Shown here piece after piece: positions 62,297 through 64,000 of a stretch of 64,000 bases of DNA. Below the pieces are notes generated by a model. That model searched no databases. It was not told the DNA's origin and saw nothing but the letters and a program-made list of their open reading frames with translations. Source of the DNA: Coenobita brevimanus (Eukaryota; Arthropoda; Malacostraca; Decapoda; Coenobitidae); assembly GCA_032717465.1 (NCBI GenBank), contig CM064665.1, forward strand, positions 26,251,511 to 26,315,510. The letters run 5' to 3'. Position 1 is the first letter of the stretch; every line of letters begins with the position of its first letter. Position numbers and translations under genes: made by a program.

Positions 62297-62785
62297 AACA
62301 CGTTAAATAGGCATTGTATAATAATGTCAGTAAGCCATATACTTGTGTTAGTTTAATAGGCATATTGTAATAATGTCAGTAAGCCATATACTTGTGTTAG
62401 TTTAATAGGCATATTATAATAATGTCAGTAAGCCATATACTTGTGTTAGTTTAATAGGCATATTGTAATAATATCAGTAAGCCATACATGTTGTTAGTTT
62501 AATAGGCATTTTATAATAATGTCAGTAAGCCATATACTTGTGTTAGTGTAATAGGCATTTTATAATAATGTCAGTAAGCCATACATGTTGTTAGTTTAAC
62601 AGGCATTTTATAATAATGTCAGTAAGCCATACATGTTGTTAGTTTAATAGGCATTTTATAATAATGTCAGTAAGCCATATACTTGTGTTAGTGTAATAGG
62701 CATTTTATAATAATGTCAGTAAGCCATACATGTTGTTAGTTTAACAGGCATTTTATAATAATATCAGTAAGTCACACATTTTTGT
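62297..62785. repeat. ~53-bp minisatellite with two subtypes, about nine copies
   Basis: Unit AATAGGCATTTTATAATAAT, GTCAGTAAGCCATATACTTG, TGTTAGTTT. The CCATATACTTGTGTTAG subtype alternates with a shorter CCATACATGTTGTTAG subtype from 62470 on. Confidence 0.93.
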
Positions 62786-62789
62786 CCTC

Positions 62790-63135
62790 ATGCCAGGGGA
62801 GGGGTACGTCACCACTGCAGAAAATGTTCATGTGGTACATAGGATGAAAAACTTTGAATATCACTAAACTAAGAGTATTGAGAGAGTACATGGCTTAGTC
62901 CACTGTGTTGTTTGCTAACAGAAAATGTAGAGCTATAGAAATAGAAGCAGAGACTGACATAAGGCAGTGTGTTTGTAAGTACAGTATTAGTAGGCTATGT
63001 AGTATTAAGAACTGTAGTGTGGCCATAGACGTAAGAGTACAGTTAGTGCCTTAATGGTTAGATATTACAAGTTGTGTTAAGTAGCAGTATAACAAAGGAC
63101 ACAGGCAAAACCTTGATGCATGTCCACATACAGCA
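62790..63135. other. Unique-looking sequence
   Basis: No feature recognised. Confidence 0.4.
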
Positions 63136-63139
63136 ACAC

Positions 63140-63375
63140 CATTTTGTTTAGTATGTCACTGCTGCTGTGTGTCATTTGTTAGACATGGCCTCAGCAATAA
63201 TTGTGTTTAGTATGTCACTGCTGGTGTGTGCCATTTGTTAGACATGGCCTCAGCAATAATTGTGTTTAGTATGTCACTGCTGCTGGGTGCCATTTGTTAG
63301 ACATGGCCTCAGCAATAATTGTGTTTAGTATGTCACTGCTGCTGTGTGCCATGTTAGACATGGCCTCAGCAATAA
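63140..63375. repeat. ~60-bp minisatellite, four copies
   Basis: GTTTAGTATGTCACTGCTGC, TGTGTGCCATTTGTTAGACA, TGGCCTCAGCAATAATTGT. Confidence 0.95.
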
Positions 63376-63870
63376 TGTCATACAGCCAACTTGAGTGTGT
63401 CAGGCACTGCTTTGCTGTGTATAATGTTGGTATTCTTGTGACCCATGGCACTGATAGGTAGTATGCATTTTAATGCACTAACAGCTTGGTTCAATACAAA
63501 AGCTATGCCTGGCATCAACTTAGTCGGGTCACTGGCATTATAGGTTTTAACTCTCAGACTGGTGCATTATTTGACTGGTCTTATAGGTTAGCTGTGGAGC
63601 ACACAAAGTATTCAGAGTGTACTACACCCAACAGCACAAGTTACACCTCTTGTAATATTACAGCCATCATCAATGTAATGCGTCCTGACACAAGCAGTTG
63701 TCTCCACAAGTATGATTAAAAATAAATAGGATTATGTATGATTAGAAATAAATATGATTAAAGAAACAAAAACTTTTCACTGACCTTTGATGCATGTTAG
63801 TAATAAAGAAGGAAGTGATGAAAGGAATACAATACAACAGTGATTGCCTTAGACGTGGGATTTTACAATA
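63376..63870. other. Unrecognised sequence with a weak open frame
   Basis: A 77-codon plus-strand frame (63486-63719) is followed within a few bases by AAAAATAAATA, a polyadenylation-like signal. Composition (NSTSYTSCNITAIINV) is not clearly protein-like and no acceptor is obvious, so I leave it unassigned. Confidence 0.3.
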
Positions 63871-63872
63871 AT

Positions 63873-63873
<1 letters not shown>

Positions 63874-63933
<60 letters not shown>
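63874..63933. repeat. GA microsatellite
   Basis: About 30 GA units. Confidence 0.97.
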
Positions 63934-63934
<1 letters not shown>

Positions 63935-64000
63935 AGGGAGTGGCTTGAAGGGCTACGAGTGGCAAGGGATAAGACTGTAGAGGGATAAGACTGGCTGACA

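Overview
This window looks like nuclear DNA of an animal, most likely a decapod crustacean and perhaps a crab. That is an inference from composition, not a database match. The reasons are the very dense simple repeats (GT, GA, GATA, TGTC, GAT, AAT), many dead non-LTR retrotransposon ends, small DNA transposons with terminal inverted repeats, a tRNA-Gly-derived SINE, and only a few short spliced coding exons. Nothing prokaryotic is visible. There is one 100-base assembly gap at 52423-52522. Most long open frames are repeat translations (His-Thr, Asp, Met, Ser-Leu) or remnants of retrotransposons.

Layout: 1-2163 holds two copies of a tRNA-like SINE family, a GT/GGGTGT tract and a CCAAT-box promoter-like segment. 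2164-7140 is one decayed LINE (LINE-1 here) on the minus strand, with four unrelated minisatellites expanded inside its coding region. 7140-8770 is the 3' end of a second LINE (LINE-2), split by a hAT-like element with inverted ends and an 8-bp target duplication. 8950-13130 is dominated by microsatellites, including a ~740-bp GAT/GGT array, with a tRNA-Gly SINE at 11818. 13379-14178 is the longest LINE-2 copy. 14782-14893 (minus) is an arrestin-like candidate exon. 15660-32000 mixes LINE-2 and LINE-3 fragments, palindromic MITEs, minisatellites and three candidate plus-strand exons (19782, 22270, 22413). 32000-44300 has Tigger-like elements, a ~170-bp tandem array split by LINE-3, and a candidate terminal exon at 40557. 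44629-44992 is a three-stem palindrome. 46000-52400 is more old repeats. 53199-55156 is a large inverted repeat.

The best gene is on the plus strand at 55739-60343. Three exons with compatible splice phases (55739-56038, 57590-57755, 60132-60343) encode the end of an unrecognised glycosylated single-pass membrane protein. Its introns are filled by minisatellites and its stop codon lies in the first unit of a 30-bp minisatellite.

The main theme is that retrotransposon 3' ends are seeds for tandem repeats. At least seven arrays are continuous with LINE coding sequence, one 62-bp array is made from a SINE tail, and GATA microsatellites grow from LINE-2 3' ends. Family names LINE-1 to LINE-4, SINE-X and families A, D, G, H and P are labels used only for this window.
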